Shown piece by piece: positions 1 through 7,774 of a stretch of DNA of 21,169 nt; within the stretch, counting starts at the first letter, position 1; the number at the start of each line of letters is the position of its first letter. Source of the stretch: Bdellovibrionales bacterium (GTDB taxonomy: Bacteria; Bdellovibrionota; JAFGOL01). A model generated the notes under the pieces. It was not told the origin of the DNA and did no database searches. It saw nothing but the letters and a program-made list of their open reading frames with translations. The DNA is taken from NCBI GenBank assembly GCA_022710165.1, contig JAKLHL010000005.1, positions 1 to 21,169 on the forward strand, given 5' to 3'. Made by a program: the position numbers and the translations under genes.

Positions 1-542
1 ATGTTATCAAGACCTATCGCCCCGACATTAAATACTCTATCCGGACTTTCTCCAAGTTGTATAACCCTTTTTCTGTATTCTTTTGTAGACGTGAAATGCA
101 AGGAGCTCATCTTGGTTATTGAGTGTCTAAAAGCATCGTCAAAAGCACCTTCTGTAACTTCCCCGCCATGAATATGCGCTACTGGTATATTAGCCACATG
201 GGCTGAGGCTACGGCAGAAAAGATCTCAAACCTATCGCCCAAAACAACAATCATATCTGGCTTAAGATTACTAAACACTTCACCAAAACCGATCATCGCA
301 ACACCCATTGATTTTGATATACCTTTAGCTGTGTCAGATTTTAAAGAAATATCCAACTTATGGCTTATTTTAAAGCCGTCTTTTTCTATTTCCTTATATG
401 TATAACCAAAATCTGAAGAAAGGTGCATCCCTGTGGCTATTATCTGAAGATCAAAGTTTTTAGACCTTTTGATCTCGTCCATTAATGGTCTCAAAAGACC
501 ATATTCAGCCCTACTTCCTGTAACTATACATATTTTTTTCAT
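1..542 (-). CDS. legG: UDP/GDP-GlcNAc-type hydrolysing 2-epimerase, LegG/NeuC family (partial, C-terminus off window)
   Basis: The first 180 residues are visible; the gene runs off the left edge. It starts MKKICIVTGSRAEYGLLRPL, the N-terminus typical of the NeuC/LegG hydrolysing 2-epimerases. Further on it shows GDRFE (about residue 101) and AHIHGGEVTEGAFDDAFRHS followed by ITKMSSLHF (about 121-149), the family's signature block. The family releases the nucleotide and inverts C2. In the Leg pathway this gives 2,4-diacetamido-2,4,6-trideoxymannose from the 2,4-diacetamido bacillosamine nucleotide. The ATG at 542-540 overlaps the stop of the synthase gene as ATGA, so the two are translationally coupled. 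A sialic acid role (NeuC) is possible for the family alone, but upstream legB and legC point to legionaminic acid. Confidence 0.92.
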   Translation of the reverse strand, partial: MKKICIVTGSRAEYGLLRPLMDEIKRSKNFDLQIIATGMHLSSDFGYTYKEIEKDGFKISHKLDISLKSDTAKGISKSMGVAMIGFGEVFSNLKPDMIVVLGDRFEIFSAVASAHVANIPVAHIHGGEVTEGAFDDAFRHSITKMSSLHFTSTKEYRKRVIQLGESPDRVFNVGAIGLDN

Positions 543-1543
543 ATTTCTATTAACTCGTCCTTTTTAAAATCTCTTTTAGATATTTGTCCAATAACTTTAT
601 CCCAAAGCATCGGTGATATCCCTGTGCCTGGTCTTTTTACCGTCACATTTTTATCTGAGAAAACATCTCCTTTTTTTATATCTAACAATGCAACAATGCT
701 CTTTCTAACTATATCCTTGTTCTTTAACTCAGAACTAGAAGGCCTTTTAACACCATCACCCAGGGCTTTCTCTATGTTCCTTATGGCATCTACCATTATT
801 TTGAACTCTTCAGGTTCCAGACTGGCCTTATGATCTGGTCCGACCATGCTCTTGTCTAACGTAAAATGCTTCTCTATTATAGTTGCACCAAGAGCAACAG
901 CGGATATGGCCACCTCAATCCCTGGTGTGTGATCAGAGTATCCGACATTAATACCGAACGCATCCCTTATTGAAAGCATCGCCTTAAGGTTTACATCGTC
1001 ATATGGTGTTGGATATTCAGTATTACAATGCAAAATGGATATGTCTTGTTTCTTAACACCACCTTCAATTAAAATGTTTAGTGCTTCCTTTATTTCGTTC
1101 ATGTCAGACATTCCGGTAGATAATATTATTTTCTTTTTTAAACTAGCCACCCGTCTTAAATAAGGTAAATTCGTTATTTCGCCTGATGGAATTTTAACCA
1201 CATCCATGCCTAGGCTACTAAGGAAATCTACATCTTCCAGACCAAAAGGTGATGACAAGAATTTTATATTAATATCATTACAAAGTTTTATAAGTTCCAA
1301 ATGATCTTTATGGGAAAGCTCCAGTGCTTTTAACATATCATATTGGCTGTTTGCGCCAGGGTTATTCTTGTTTTGGTAATCTGCCCTTTCAGCAAACCTG
1401 GTAACAATATTCTCTGCTTTAAATGTCTGGAATTTTACCGCATCACAACCTATTCTTTTTGCCTCTTTAACAAGCTTTTTAGCGATGTTTATATCGCCGT
1501 TGTGATTCACACCTGCCTCAGCAATTATAAATACTTTATTCAT
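539..1543 (-). CDS. legI: N-acetylneuraminate/legionaminate synthase family protein (LegI-like)
   Basis: This 334-residue protein condenses phosphoenolpyruvate with a six-carbon N-acylated amino sugar to make a nine-carbon nonulosonic acid. The N-terminal TIM-barrel NeuB domain carries IAEAGVNHNGD (about residues 7-17) and DAVKFQTFKAENIVT (about 34-48). EKHFTLDKSMVGPDHKASLEP lies near residues 223-243, the usual metal and substrate region. A C-terminal SAF/antifreeze-like domain (about 275-334) contains KRPGTGISP. The length is normal for the family. It lies 3 nt after the acetyltransferase gene and overlaps the epimerase by 4 nt. The neighbours legB and legC make legionaminate, or a stereoisomer, a better product than Neu5Ac; the protein alone does not settle the stereochemistry. 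Confidence 0.93.
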   Translation of the reverse strand: MNKVFIIAEAGVNHNGDINIAKKLVKEAKRIGCDAVKFQTFKAENIVTRFAERADYQNKNNPGANSQYDMLKALELSHKDHLELIKLCNDINIKFLSSPFGLEDVDFLSSLGMDVVKIPSGEITNLPYLRRVASLKKKIILSTGMSDMNEIKEALNILIEGGVKKQDISILHCNTEYPTPYDDVNLKAMLSIRDAFGINVGYSDHTPGIEVAISAVALGATIIEKHFTLDKSMVGPDHKASLEPEEFKIMVDAIRNIEKALGDGVKRPSSSELKNKDIVRKSIVALLDIKKGDVFSDKNVTVKRPGTGISPMLWDKVIGQISKRDFKKDELIEI

Positions 1544-1546
1544 AAA

Positions 1547-2182
1547 TTATAATTTTACCGGTTTAGCTGGATTTCCTAGCACCAAGGTGTTGTCTGGGAC
1601 ATCTTTGACCACCACACTTCCTGCCCCTACTAATGAATTAGAACCTATTTTTATATATTCCCTTATAACACTTCCTGCGCCTATTAAAGTACCATTGCCT
1701 ACTTTCACCCCTCCTGACAAAACAGCACCAACTGCCACATGGCAATGATCTCCAACTACGGCATCGTGTTCAACGAGAGCCTTAGTATTTATAATACAGT
1801 TCGAACCTATGGAAGCGCCCCTGCCAACATAAGCCTGATGCATTATTATGCTGCCATCACCAACAGAAACGTCAGATGAAACATAAGATGTATTTGATAC
1901 TATTATTACCATCTTTGCATTTTTTGATCTTAAATTATTAAAAATATTCTTTCTGATATCTACGGACTTAATTTGCCCTATCGTTATCAAGAAGCATTTA
2001 TCCTTATCAACCAAAGAGTCGATGTCCTTATCTGTTCCGATAACAGGATAATTCAAAACCTTAGAACCGACATTTGTTTCAAAATCTAGTATTCCATGTA
2101 TTTTATAAAGGCCTTGAGCCTCTATGACATCAACACAGGACTTGCAATGCCCACCGCCACCGATTAAAATTATTTCATTCAT
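1547..2182 (-). CDS. legH: NeuD/PglD-type sugar acetyltransferase, likely LegH
   Basis: This 211-residue protein has an N-terminal Rossmann-like PglD_N domain with GGGGH at residues 8-12, followed by a left-handed beta-helix of hexapeptide repeats (about 98-205). The catalytic-type histidine is His139 in VEHD, with His146 and His148 next to it, and the typical ending GNPAKPVKL is present. PglD and LegH N-acetylate a UDP- or GDP-linked 4-amino sugar, while NeuD in sialic acid operons is an O-acetyltransferase; these subfamilies look alike. Its place between the aminotransferase LegC and the synthase fits the N-acetylation step of legionaminic acid synthesis. The ATG overlaps the stop of the SGNH-like gene as ATGA. 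The call to the family is firm; the N- versus O-acetyl assignment is inferred. Confidence 0.88.
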   Translation of the reverse strand: MNEIILIGGGGHCKSCVDVIEAQGLYKIHGILDFETNVGSKVLNYPVIGTDKDIDSLVDKDKCFLITIGQIKSVDIRKNIFNNLRSKNAKMVIIVSNTSYVSSDVSVGDGSIIMHQAYVGRGASIGSNCIINTKALVEHDAVVGDHCHVAVGAVLSGGVKVGNGTLIGAGSVIREYIKIGSNSLVGAGSVVVKDVPDNTLVLGNPAKPVKL

Positions 2183-3282
2183 AAATTACCACCAAAAGTA
2201 TTTGCATCTAACTTATTAAAAATCTTATTAATTCCACTTTTCTTTGGATGCATTCCATCATAAAAATCTTCATTATCTAAATTGTAGATCGATGGGTCGT
2301 TATCACCTAATATAATTAAACCTTTTGCTTTAGCTAATTGTTTAAAATATGCTTGGGCTTCCATTATAATTTTAGTATCTTGTCTTCTCGTCAAAATATC
2401 AAAAGCGTCTTTATGGTATGGTGGTAAAAATAAAACCAGGGTGACATTATCCTTTAGGATCAAATCAATAAGTTTTTCTAGCTGGTTTTTTAGACCTAAG
2501 TCTATTTCATCATAACGAGATATAGCATAAACGTTTTTATCTTTAGCATATGCAGCGGCAGACGCCTTGACTTTATTATAATCTAAAGTTCTCATCTTTA
2601 GATCATAAGAATAACTCCCGTCCATTTTTTTTATAGGATACTCGGCATACTCCTTGTCTGTTGCAAAATAATCACCTTTTTTATGTCTACCATTATTAAA
2701 AACATCATCAAACAACTTGTCAACAGAGGCCTGGAAATAAGTAAGTGATAAAACCTGTAAATATTTAGCAGGTATTATGCTGGCACCAATGTTATGGTTT
2801 TTAATGCCGATTATTTTAAGCATTTTTAAATATTCACTCTCAAGAGAAGAAAATCGAATTTGTTCATTATTTTTGTTTAATACCCACGGATCTAAACAAA
2901 ACACGATTGTTTTAGGTATTTTTTTGTTTTTTCTATATAAATAGTAAATAGCTGCACTATCTTCTACCGTGGCGCCAGTAACAGAACTATTGAAAAAGCT
3001 CCTGTCTGGAAAAAAAGAACGATCTATTTGCATGCACCTACTCGAACCAAAAACAACTACTTCTTTTTTGTCTTTCATTTTGTTTATATAATATTTCTGG
3101 ACAAGCCTTTCGTCGTAATTTGTGACATTACCTACATTTTTATTTTCTGACAGTATTTCAGCTATACCATCTTCATATGTTTTGTTCTTGAATAAATATG
3201 CTGGATCTACGAAACAGTTGATCCCTATAATCAAAAAACCTATAGGCAGCAAAAACAAGAACTTTATTAAGAATTTTTTCAT
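2179..3282 (-). CDS. SGNH-hydrolase-like membrane-anchored protein, probable partner of the MBOAT acyltransferase
   Basis: The protein has 367 residues. An N-terminal signal anchor (about residues 3-24, a long hydrophobic run after MKKF) should place the rest outside the inner membrane. VVVFGSSR (about 75-82) looks like SGNH block I with Ser81 as candidate nucleophile, SSVTGAT (about 98-104) could be block II, and DGMHPKKSG near the C-terminus (Asp342, His345) matches the block V DxxH. It therefore resembles the AlgX/AlgJ or DltD-like partners that pass acyl groups from an MBOAT protein to a surface glycan. It directly follows the MBOAT gene (12 nt gap), which supports pairing. I cannot name a characterised homologue. 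The region is very AT-rich compared with the rest of the window. Confidence 0.75.
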   Translation of the reverse strand: MKKFLIKFLFLLPIGFLIIGINCFVDPAYLFKNKTYEDGIAEILSENKNVGNVTNYDERLVQKYYINKMKDKKEVVVFGSSRCMQIDRSFFPDRSFFNSSVTGATVEDSAAIYYLYRKNKKIPKTIVFCLDPWVLNKNNEQIRFSSLESEYLKMLKIIGIKNHNIGASIIPAKYLQVLSLTYFQASVDKLFDDVFNNGRHKKGDYFATDKEYAEYPIKKMDGSYSYDLKMRTLDYNKVKASAAAYAKDKNVYAISRYDEIDLGLKNQLEKLIDLILKDNVTLVLFLPPYHKDAFDILTRRQDTKIIMEAQAYFKQLAKAKGLIILGDNDPSIYNLDNEDFYDGMHPKKSGINKIFNKLDANTFGGNL

Positions 3283-3294
3283 AAAAAAATAAAA

Positions 3295-4758
3295 TTAAAA
3301 CTGGAAATAAATAAATTGGTTCTTTCCAAACACACCGAAAAAGATAATGCTAAGTATAATGGAGTAATATAAGGACCACCTAACAAAAGCCGGTTTGTCT
3401 TCAAGCATATACCTTATGCTTCCGTGTCTTTGTATAAAATGTATAAACTCCATAAATAATATCAAAGAAAAAGACAGAACCAGCTCTCTCCTGTCAAAAA
3501 GCAGGAATGAAGAGAGCCCTTTTGTCTCAATTTGTAACATGGTTTTCGACCATCCTGTAAATAAGTTTCGTATTATATAGAAAGCCTCTGAAATATTTCT
3601 GGCTCTAAAAAATATCCAAGCAAAACATACGAGCGAGAAGGTAATCAAGACTTGATAGTATTTGAAAACCCGTGGATATAATTTCAAACCTATCTTTTTA
3701 TATATTTTATCTCTATAGTCATTGACCCAAATAGCAAAAACCAGATAAAAACCATTTAGAGCGCCCCAAAAGACATAAGTCCAATTAGCACCGTGCCATA
3801 GGCCGCTTACTAAGAATGTTAAAAAGAGATTTAAATACCACCGGACATAACCGACTCTATTGCCGCCAAGTGAAATATATAAGTAATCCTTAAACCAAGT
3901 AGACAGCGAAATATGCCATCTTTTCCAGAATTCAGAAATGGATTTTGAAAAATATGGCCTATTAAAATTATCCATTAATTTAAAACCCATTACCTGAGCA
4001 GAACCTATCGCTATATCAGAATATCCTGAAAAATCGCAATATATCTGGAATGCAAAAAAGACGGTAGCCAAAAGGAGGTGTGGACCACTATAAGAAGTCG
4101 GATCATCATAAATTTTGTTAACATAAACGGCCAATCTGTCTGCTATGACAACCTTTTTGAACATGCCCCATGCCATTATTTTTAAGCCATCTACGACTCT
4201 CTTATATTCAAAATAATGTTTTTCATAAAACTGGTGTAATAAATTTTGAGGCCTTTCTATCGGACCAGCCACCAATTGCGGATAAAACATTACATATAAA
4301 GAATATATACCAAAATTATACTCTGCCTTTTGTTTACCTCTATAAACCTCTATAACGTAACTTAGGCTTTGAAATGTATGAAAAGATAGACCTATTGGTA
4401 GTATTATCTTTAAAGCACTAATGCCATAATTCCAATTAAAAAAATCTGCTATCGCCGCAAAATTAGAATTGAAAAAGTTAAAATATTTAAAAATAAAGAG
4501 CACCAAACAAGTTGATATTATACTTATGATCAAATATGTTTTTTTCCTGGCTCCAGTTGATTTCTCTATAAATATTCCAGCCCAATAATCAATAACGATG
4601 GTAACTCCAAGTATCAGTATATAGATCGGTATAAATCTCATATAAAAGATACAGCTGGCGACTAAAAGTAACAGCCACCTATATTTATGTGGCAACATAA
4701 AATATAGCAATGTCACGATTGGGAAGAAAATCAAGAAATCTAAAGAATTAAAAAGCAT
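3295..4758 (-). CDS. MBOAT-family O-acyltransferase (AlgI-like)
   Basis: This 487-residue polytopic membrane protein begins like AlgI/PatA-type MBOATs: LFNSLDFLIFFPIV, then HKYRWLLLLVASCIFY. Conserved MBOAT blocks are visible: PIGLSFHTFQ (about 121-130), LVAGPIERP (162-170), FQIYCDFSGYSDIA (237-250), FWKRWHISLSTWF (277-289) and LWHGANWTYVFWG (320-332). His322 in WHGANW is the family's catalytic histidine, and His282 is the second conserved one. These proteins move acyl groups, commonly acetyl, from a cytoplasmic donor across the membrane to a glycan. The gene lies 1 nt after legC and just before the SGNH-like gene. Its location suggests acylation of legionaminic acid or the glycan carrying it; the acceptor is not shown by sequence. 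Confidence 0.92.
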   Translation of the reverse strand: MLFNSLDFLIFFPIVTLLYFMLPHKYRWLLLLVASCIFYMRFIPIYILILGVTIVIDYWAGIFIEKSTGARKKTYLIISIISTCLVLFIFKYFNFFNSNFAAIADFFNWNYGISALKIILPIGLSFHTFQSLSYVIEVYRGKQKAEYNFGIYSLYVMFYPQLVAGPIERPQNLLHQFYEKHYFEYKRVVDGLKIMAWGMFKKVVIADRLAVYVNKIYDDPTSYSGPHLLLATVFFAFQIYCDFSGYSDIAIGSAQVMGFKLMDNFNRPYFSKSISEFWKRWHISLSTWFKDYLYISLGGNRVGYVRWYLNLFLTFLVSGLWHGANWTYVFWGALNGFYLVFAIWVNDYRDKIYKKIGLKLYPRVFKYYQVLITFSLVCFAWIFFRARNISEAFYIIRNLFTGWSKTMLQIETKGLSSFLLFDRRELVLSFSLILFMEFIHFIQRHGSIRYMLEDKPAFVRWSLYYSIILSIIFFGVFGKNQFIYFQF

Positions 4759-4759
4759 T

Positions 4760-5905
4760 TTATTTTTTTACAACAACACTACTTGGAATGTTAACGACCC
4801 TATCCTCCAGCCATTCTGAATTAGACAGATCTCCCTTTACACATCCTTTATACATATTTAACTTACTCATTAGCGTCCATATAGGTCTTGTCATCACACC
4901 TTGATCATTAGAGAACTTTAAGAAATCATCACGTTCTTTTTTGTCTTTAAGTATTATTCCGTTAAGCCAATAGTTAGAATAAACGTCTTTTGGCTCTTTA
5001 ATAAAGGTAACGCCAAGTTTACCAAAAAACTTCTCATAGGCAGAGGCAAGCTCTCTTTTGTTCTTTATAAAAAGATCTAACTGTTCCATCTGAGCACAAG
5101 CAAGAGCGGCGTTTATGTTCGGTAACCTATAATTATATCCAAGCATGTCATGAACAAAATCCCACTTGTGAGGTACCTTAGCCGTCGTAGACACATGCTT
5201 ACCAAGTTTGGCTAGATCTTGATCATCTGTCATTATCATTCCGCCGCCGCCACAAGTTATAGTCTTATTACCATTAAAACTCAGTATACCAAGTTTACCA
5301 AATCGACCTGTGTGCTTAGATCTATATTTACTGCCTATAGATTCGGCCGCATCCTCTACTAATATTACATTATACTCATCACAACATTCTCTTATCTCTT
5401 CTATCCTGGCTGAATGTCCGAACGTGTGCATAGGAACGCATGCTCTTACTGTTTTACCCGTAACTTTATTAACACACTGTCCGTTCTCTACTTTACAATT
5501 ATTACTCAGGAATTCTCTTAGCTTTACAGGAGAAAGGCCTAGTGTCTCTTTATCTACATCTACAAACACGGGAGTTGCTCCACAGTAACTAATAGCGTTA
5601 CACGTTGCGACAAAAGTAAGTGGCTGCGTTATTACTTCGTGTTCTCTTTTAACGCCAGCAAGTAATAAAGCCAAATGAAGTGCTGTGGTGCCATTGCTTG
5701 TGGCTATTGCATGCTTGCATCCTGTATATTCCTTAATCATATCTTCAAACTTTGTAACGTAAGTCCCGACAGAAGATACAAAAGTAGAGTCTATAGTATC
5801 AAGAACATACTTTTTCTCATTGCCTAAAAACCTTGGCTCATGAAGAGCTATGGGTTTGTCGGTCCTATAAATTTCTCTAATAAAACTAATTATCTCGTTA
5901 AACAT
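4760..5905 (-). CDS. legC: LegC-type PLP-dependent sugar 4-aminotransferase
   Basis: The protein has 381 residues and belongs to the DegT/DnrJ/EryC1/StrS aminotransferases. The PLP-binding lysine is Lys214 in SFNGNKTIT, followed by a glycine run CGGGGMI; VEDAAES (Asp185) contacts the cofactor ring, and SNGTTALHLAL (70-80) binds the phosphate. The start FNEIISFIREIY and the region FLGNEKKYVLDTIDSTFVSS are characteristic of the LegC branch, which transaminates the 4-keto-6-deoxy-GlcNAc nucleotide made by LegB. The ATG at 5905 overlaps the end of legB by 8 nt, so both enzymes are probably made together. WlaE/PglE and PseC carry out related reactions on other sugars, but this N-terminal extension and the neighbours favour LegC. 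Confidence 0.9.
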   Translation of the reverse strand: MFNEIISFIREIYRTDKPIALHEPRFLGNEKKYVLDTIDSTFVSSVGTYVTKFEDMIKEYTGCKHAIATSNGTTALHLALLLAGVKREHEVITQPLTFVATCNAISYCGATPVFVDVDKETLGLSPVKLREFLSNNCKVENGQCVNKVTGKTVRACVPMHTFGHSARIEEIRECCDEYNVILVEDAAESIGSKYRSKHTGRFGKLGILSFNGNKTITCGGGGMIMTDDQDLAKLGKHVSTTAKVPHKWDFVHDMLGYNYRLPNINAALACAQMEQLDLFIKNKRELASAYEKFFGKLGVTFIKEPKDVYSNYWLNGIILKDKKERDDFLKFSNDQGVMTRPIWTLMSKLNMYKGCVKGDLSNSEWLEDRVVNIPSSVVVKK

Positions 5906-6896
5906 TGTATATATGCACCTTATAGCCTTTCAAGTTCTCTAGGTTCTTGAACCAGCTTATTGTCTCAGACAAACCGCTTCTAAGATCATATTTTGGTTTC
6001 CAGTTTGTTAGTTCTTTTATTTTTTTATTAGAGCCCAAAAGCCTTTCAACTTCACTTTTCTCTGGCCTTATCCTTGAACCGTCGTTTGCTATTTTTGCGT
6101 TTGGATTTATTTGATGGATCAATTCCTCGGCTATATTCCCTATGGATATTTCCTGTTCGGTAGCTATGTTTATTTCTTCACCCTTAACCTTGTCTGATTT
6201 TGCTATCTCTATAAAGCCATCTACCGTATCCTTAACGTAGTTAAAATCTCTCGTAGGCAATAGGTTGCCTAGTTTAAGTTCTTTAACACCAGACAAGAGC
6301 TGGGTTATTATCGTAGGTATAACGGCTCTGGCAGATTGTCTTGGACCATAAGTATTAAAAGGCCTGACTATTGTTACAGGAAGGTCAAAACTCCTATAAA
6401 AAGACTCTGCCATCCTGTCTGCTCCGATCTTAGTAGCTGAATAAGGCGACTGGCCTTGGAAAGGATGTTTTTCGTCTATTGGGACATACTGTGCTGTACC
6501 GTAGACTTCAGAGGTAGAAGTAACAAGGATCTTTTCACAACCAAGGTCTTTTGCTGCTTGAAGTATGTTCAAAGTACCTTTTATATTGGTATCAACATAA
6601 CTATCTGGAGAATGGTAGCTGTAAGGTATGCCTATCAATGCAGCAAGGTGGAAAACAACATCTACTCCCTTTAAGGCCTCTCTTACTCCGTTAGGATCCC
6701 TTACATCACCTGAAAATATTTCTATTTTGCTTAACACATCTTTAGATACAGTATCTAACCACCCCCAGCTGTTAAAAGAATTATAATAAACAAAGGCTTT
6801 AACCTTGCAGCCTTCCTGCACCAATCTTTCAACCAGATGACTTCCAATAAATCCGTCTGAGCCTGTAACTAAAACTTTTTTATTCTTTAATTCCAT
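5898..6896 (-). CDS. legB: LegB-type NAD-dependent nucleotide-sugar 4,6-dehydratase (extended SDR)
   Basis: This is an extended short-chain dehydrogenase of about 332 residues that makes the 4-keto-6-deoxy intermediate from a GlcNAc nucleotide, the first committed step to legionaminic acid. The Rossmann motif GSDGFIG follows KVLVTG near the N-terminus, TSTSEVYG carries the active-site Ser/Glu region, and the YxxxK pair is in SPYSATK. RPFNTYGPRQSARAVIPTII and LPTRDFNYV are typical of the LegB branch. Three ATG codons stand in a row at 6902, 6899 and 6896. AAGGAG at 6909-6904 lies only 1 nt from the first but 7 nt from the third, so I place the start at 6896 (MELKNKK). The gene overlaps legC by 8 nt. 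Confidence 0.92.
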   Translation of the reverse strand: MELKNKKVLVTGSDGFIGSHLVERLVQEGCKVKAFVYYNSFNSWGWLDTVSKDVLSKIEIFSGDVRDPNGVREALKGVDVVFHLAALIGIPYSYHSPDSYVDTNIKGTLNILQAAKDLGCEKILVTSTSEVYGTAQYVPIDEKHPFQGQSPYSATKIGADRMAESFYRSFDLPVTIVRPFNTYGPRQSARAVIPTIITQLLSGVKELKLGNLLPTRDFNYVKDTVDGFIEIAKSDKVKGEEINIATEQEISIGNIAEELIHQINPNAKIANDGSRIRPEKSEVERLLGSNKKIKELTNWKPKYDLRSGLSETISWFKNLENLKGYKVHIYNV

Positions 6897-6903
6897 CATC
6901 ATT

Positions 6904-6909
6904 CTCCTT
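6904..6909 (-). promoter_or_regulatory. Shine-Dalgarno site that decides the legB start
   Basis: On the minus strand the sequence reads TAAGGAGAATGATGATGGAA. AAGGAG overlaps the rmlA stop (TAA) and is spaced 1, 4 and 7 nt from three successive ATG codons. Only the third has usual spacing. Confidence 0.7.
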
Positions 6910-7774
6910 ATTGTTCCGCTATTTTCATAAGATACTTACCATAATTGTTGCTTTTCATTGACTCTGCCGTTCTTAGAAGCTGCTGCTTGTTTATGAATTT
7001 CTTTGAATAAGCTATCTCTTCCAAACAAGCTATCTTAAGCCCCTGTCTATGCTCAATGGTGGCTATAAAGTTAGATGCATCTAGTAAGCTGTCGTGCGTT
7101 CCTGTATCAAGCCATGCCATGCCTCTTCCCATATTCATTACTTTTAGTTCACCGCGTTTTAGATATTCTTTATTAACGTCGGTTATTTCAAGTTCGCCTC
7201 GTCCTGATGGTTTTAAGTTTTTGGATATCTCAACTACTTTATTGTCGTAATAGTAAAGCCCTGTAACGGCATAGTTAGATCTAGGGTGCTTTGGTTTTTC
7301 CTCAATGCTTGTGGCATTATTATCTTTGTCAAACTCAACAACTCCATAACGCTCTGGATCCTCTACATAATAGGCAAATACAATCGCTCCTTTCTTAAGA
7401 CCTGCAGCTTTCTCAAGCATACCGCTAAGACCGTAGCTATAGAAAATATTATCGCCAAGGATCAAACAAACATTATCTTTACCTATAAATTTCTCTCCGA
7501 TCATGAAAGCCTGTGCTATACCTTCTGGCTTTTCCTGTATAGCATATTCAAATCTAACTCCAAGCTGACTCCCATCACCCAAAAGGTCCTCGTAAAGTTT
7601 TATATCCCTGGGTGTAGATATTATAAGGATCTCTTTTACCCCTGAGAGCATAAGTACAGATATTGGATAATAGATCATCGGTTTATCATAAACAGGTAAT
7701 ATTTGTTTAGATATCGTGCCTGTTGCAGGATAAAGACGTGTGCCGCTTCCGCCTGCTAAAACTATGCCTTTCAT
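6908..7774 (-). CDS. rmlA: Glucose-1-phosphate thymidylyltransferase (RmlA/RfbA family)
   Basis: This 288-residue nucleotidyltransferase has the full RmlA signature: GGSGTRL at 8-14, SKQILPVYDKPMIYYP at 22-37, LLGDGSQLGV at 64-73, GDN (Asp108 as metal ligand), EEKPKHP and the late MGRGMAWLDTGTHDSLL. RmlA joins dTTP and glucose-1-phosphate to give dTDP-glucose for deoxysugars. The length fits the short RmlA form. No rmlB, rmlC or rmlD is in the window, so either they lie elsewhere or this enzyme activates another sugar phosphate for the Leg pathway. Some Leg routes use a dedicated nucleotidyltransferase of a different family (PtmE), and I see no CBS domains here. The ATG overlaps the preceding aminotransferase stop as ATGA. 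Confidence 0.93.
   Translation of the reverse strand: MKGIVLAGGSGTRLYPATGTISKQILPVYDKPMIYYPISVLMLSGVKEILIISTPRDIKLYEDLLGDGSQLGVRFEYAIQEKPEGIAQAFMIGEKFIGKDNVCLILGDNIFYSYGLSGMLEKAAGLKKGAIVFAYYVEDPERYGVVEFDKDNNATSIEEKPKHPRSNYAVTGLYYYDNKVVEISKNLKPSGRGELEITDVNKEYLKRGELKVMNMGRGMAWLDTGTHDSLLDASNFIATIEHRQGLKIACLEEIAYSKKFINKQQLLRTAESMKSNNYGKYLMKIAEQ

Noticed and set aside
539..2182. Reading the synthase and acetyltransferase as sialic acid (NeuB/NeuD) genes.
   Set aside because: The same operon has LegB and LegC, which are not used for Neu5Ac, so a legionaminic-type product fits better.
7286..7645. A 119-codon open frame on the plus strand inside rmlA.
   Set aside because: It is antisense to an intact RmlA with all family motifs, and its product has no recognisable fold.
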